Part shown: positions 4,815-5,735 of the stretch, piece by piece
Numbering within the stretch: position 1 is the stretch's first letter
Layout: each line of letters begins with the position of its first letter
NCBI GenBank assembly: GCA_020252385.1
Contig: JADCDC010000079.1
Location: 1-5,735 of the forward strand
Reading direction: 5' to 3'
DNA length: 5,735 nt
Source of the DNA: Aestuariivirga sp.
Lineage (GTDB): Bacteria > Pseudomonadota > Alphaproteobacteria > Rhizobiales > Aestuariivirgaceae
Program-made: the position numbers and the translations under genes
Notes under the pieces: generated by a model
Database searches by the model: none
Told to the model about the DNA's origin: nothing
The model's input: only the letters and a program-made list of their open reading frames with translations

Positions 4815-5735
4815 ATGGACATCGCCAAACCCTATCTCATGTTTCTGGGCGACGTTCCGGACCAGCTGGCCGCCAAGACCGCGATGGGTGTCGTCGACTG
4901 GCGTCCCGAATGGTGCGTGGGCCAGCTCAGGCTTCAGGGCTGCAAGGCGGATACCGGGCTTCCCGACATGACGGCGGCGGAGGCGGTCGCCAAGGGTGCG
5001 CGCACCATGGTGGTGGGCGTTGCCAACGCGGGCGGCGTGCTTCCCGAACATTGGGTGAAGGAGATCGTCACCGCGCTCGAAGCCGGCCTCGACGTGGCCA
5101 CCGGGCTTCACAAGCGGCTGGGCTCGATCCCGGAGATCGCGGCGGCGGCGGCGAAGCATCACCGCAAGCTCCATGACGTGCGCTTCTCCGATATCAGCTT
5201 CGCCACCGGCAAGGGCACCAAGCGCCAGGGCATGCGCCTCCTCACCGTCGGCACCGATTGCTCGGTGGGCAAGAAATACACAGCCCTCGCCATCGACCGC
5301 GAGATGCACAAGCGCGGCCTCTCCTCCGACTTCCGCGCCACGGGGCAGACGGGTGTCTTGATCTCAGGCCGCGGTGTTGCGCTTGATGCGGTGGTGGCGG
5401 ATTTCATCTCGGGTGCTGCCGAATGGATCTCGCCCGAGAACGCGCCCGACCACTGGGACATCGTGGAAGGCCAGGGATCGCTGTTCCACCCCTCCTTCGC
5501 GGGCGTGACGCTGGGCCTCCTGCATGGCGCACAGCCCGACTGCTTCGTCGTCTGCCACGAGCCGACGCGCGCCACCATGCGCGGGGTGAAGCATCCGCTG
5601 CCATCGATCCAGCAGGTCATCGACCGGACCATTCTCGAAGGCTCGCTCACCAATCCGAAGATCGCCTGCATCGGCATCGCCATCAACACCGAGCATCTCT
5701 CGGAGGAGGTGGCGCTCGCCTATCTGAAGGAAACC
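4815..5735 (+). CDS. dgcN: DUF1611-family protein, probable D-glutamate N-acetyltransferase DgcN, 3'-truncated by the window
   Basis: The frame is open for 307 codons from ATG 4815 to the window end, with no stop. The family is usually about 330-350 residues, so only a short C-terminal part is missing. The N-terminal half (about residues 1-135) has the Rossmann-like look of DUF1611_N: the start MDIAKPYLMFLGD, then DWRPEWCVGQLR, and the glycine-rich VVGVANAGGVLPE. The second half opens with the P-loop-like GTDCSVGKKYTA (146-157), followed by FRATGQTG (173-180), the acidic DIVEGQGSL (215-223) and FVVCHEPTR (244-252). These are family hallmarks. DgcN transfers acetyl from acetyl-CoA to D-glutamate; DgcA then racemises N-acetyl-D-glutamate, letting D-Glu enter L-Glu metabolism. 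A dgcA gene would be expected just downstream, outside the window. The protein is soluble and cytoplasmic by appearance. The DUF1611 call is firm; the exact reaction is inferred from family naming. Confidence 0.82.
   Translation, partial: MDIAKPYLMFLGDVPDQLAAKTAMGVVDWRPEWCVGQLRLQGCKADTGLPDMTAAEAVAKGARTMVVGVANAGGVLPEHWVKEIVTALEAGLDVATGLHKRLGSIPEIAAAAAKHHRKLHDVRFSDISFATGKGTKRQGMRLLTVGTDCSVGKKYTALAIDREMHKRGLSSDFRATGQTGVLISGRGVALDAVVADFISGAAEWISPENAPDHWDIVEGQGSLFHPSFAGVTLGLLHGAQPDCFVVCHEPTRATMRGVKHPLPSIQQVIDRTILEGSLTNPKIACIGIAINTEHLSEEVALAYLKET

Noticed and set aside
4122..4828. Minus-strand open frames crossing the intergenic gap (4122-4628, 4546-4767, 4625-4828)
   Set aside because: They run through the palindromic repeats, lack family resemblance and have no supported start.
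5159..5696. Minus-strand open frames inside the DUF1611 gene
   Set aside because: The plus-strand frame has clear family motifs; these are shadows.

Overview
The window looks like a high-GC alphaproteobacterial chromosome, most likely Hyphomicrobiales (Rhizobiales), perhaps close to the Mesorhizobium/Phyllobacteriaceae group. Three things point there: a giant apolipoprotein-like coiled-coil protein resembling the Growth Pole Ring (GPR) proteins of Agrobacterium and Brucella, two palindrome-rich intergenic elements of the kind common in rhizobia, and GC-rich codon choice throughout. The genus call rests on recall of families and has not been tested by a search.

Layout: (1) Bases 1-4461, plus strand, hold the C-terminal 1486 residues of a very large protein whose start lies upstream. 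Its dominant feature is 82 uninterrupted 11-residue repeats (709-3414), then a region where six-hendecad blocks alternate with single 7-residue units (3415-3873), then a less regular helical tail. Two higher-order repeats sit inside the array: five 44-residue units (1600-2259) and seven 22-residue units (2788-3249). There is no cysteine in the visible protein and no proline for about 1350 residues. (2) Bases 4462-4814 are a 353-base gap without a gene. It is filled mostly by two palindromic elements: a 109-base pair of inverted 21-base palindromes (4493-4601) and a mosaic of three hairpins (4652-4771). (3) From 4815 to the window end runs the first 307 codons of a DUF1611-family gene, probably dgcN (D-glutamate N-acetyltransferase), cut off by the window edge.

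The two genes are co-directional but separated by the repeat-filled gap, so they are probably separate transcription units. The first would act in organising polar cell-wall growth and the second in D-glutamate catabolism. D-glutamate is a peptidoglycan component, but a functional link between the neighbours is only speculation. The most notable content is the regularity of the hendecad array and its nested 22- and 44-residue repeats. No new defence, mobile or RNA system is visible.
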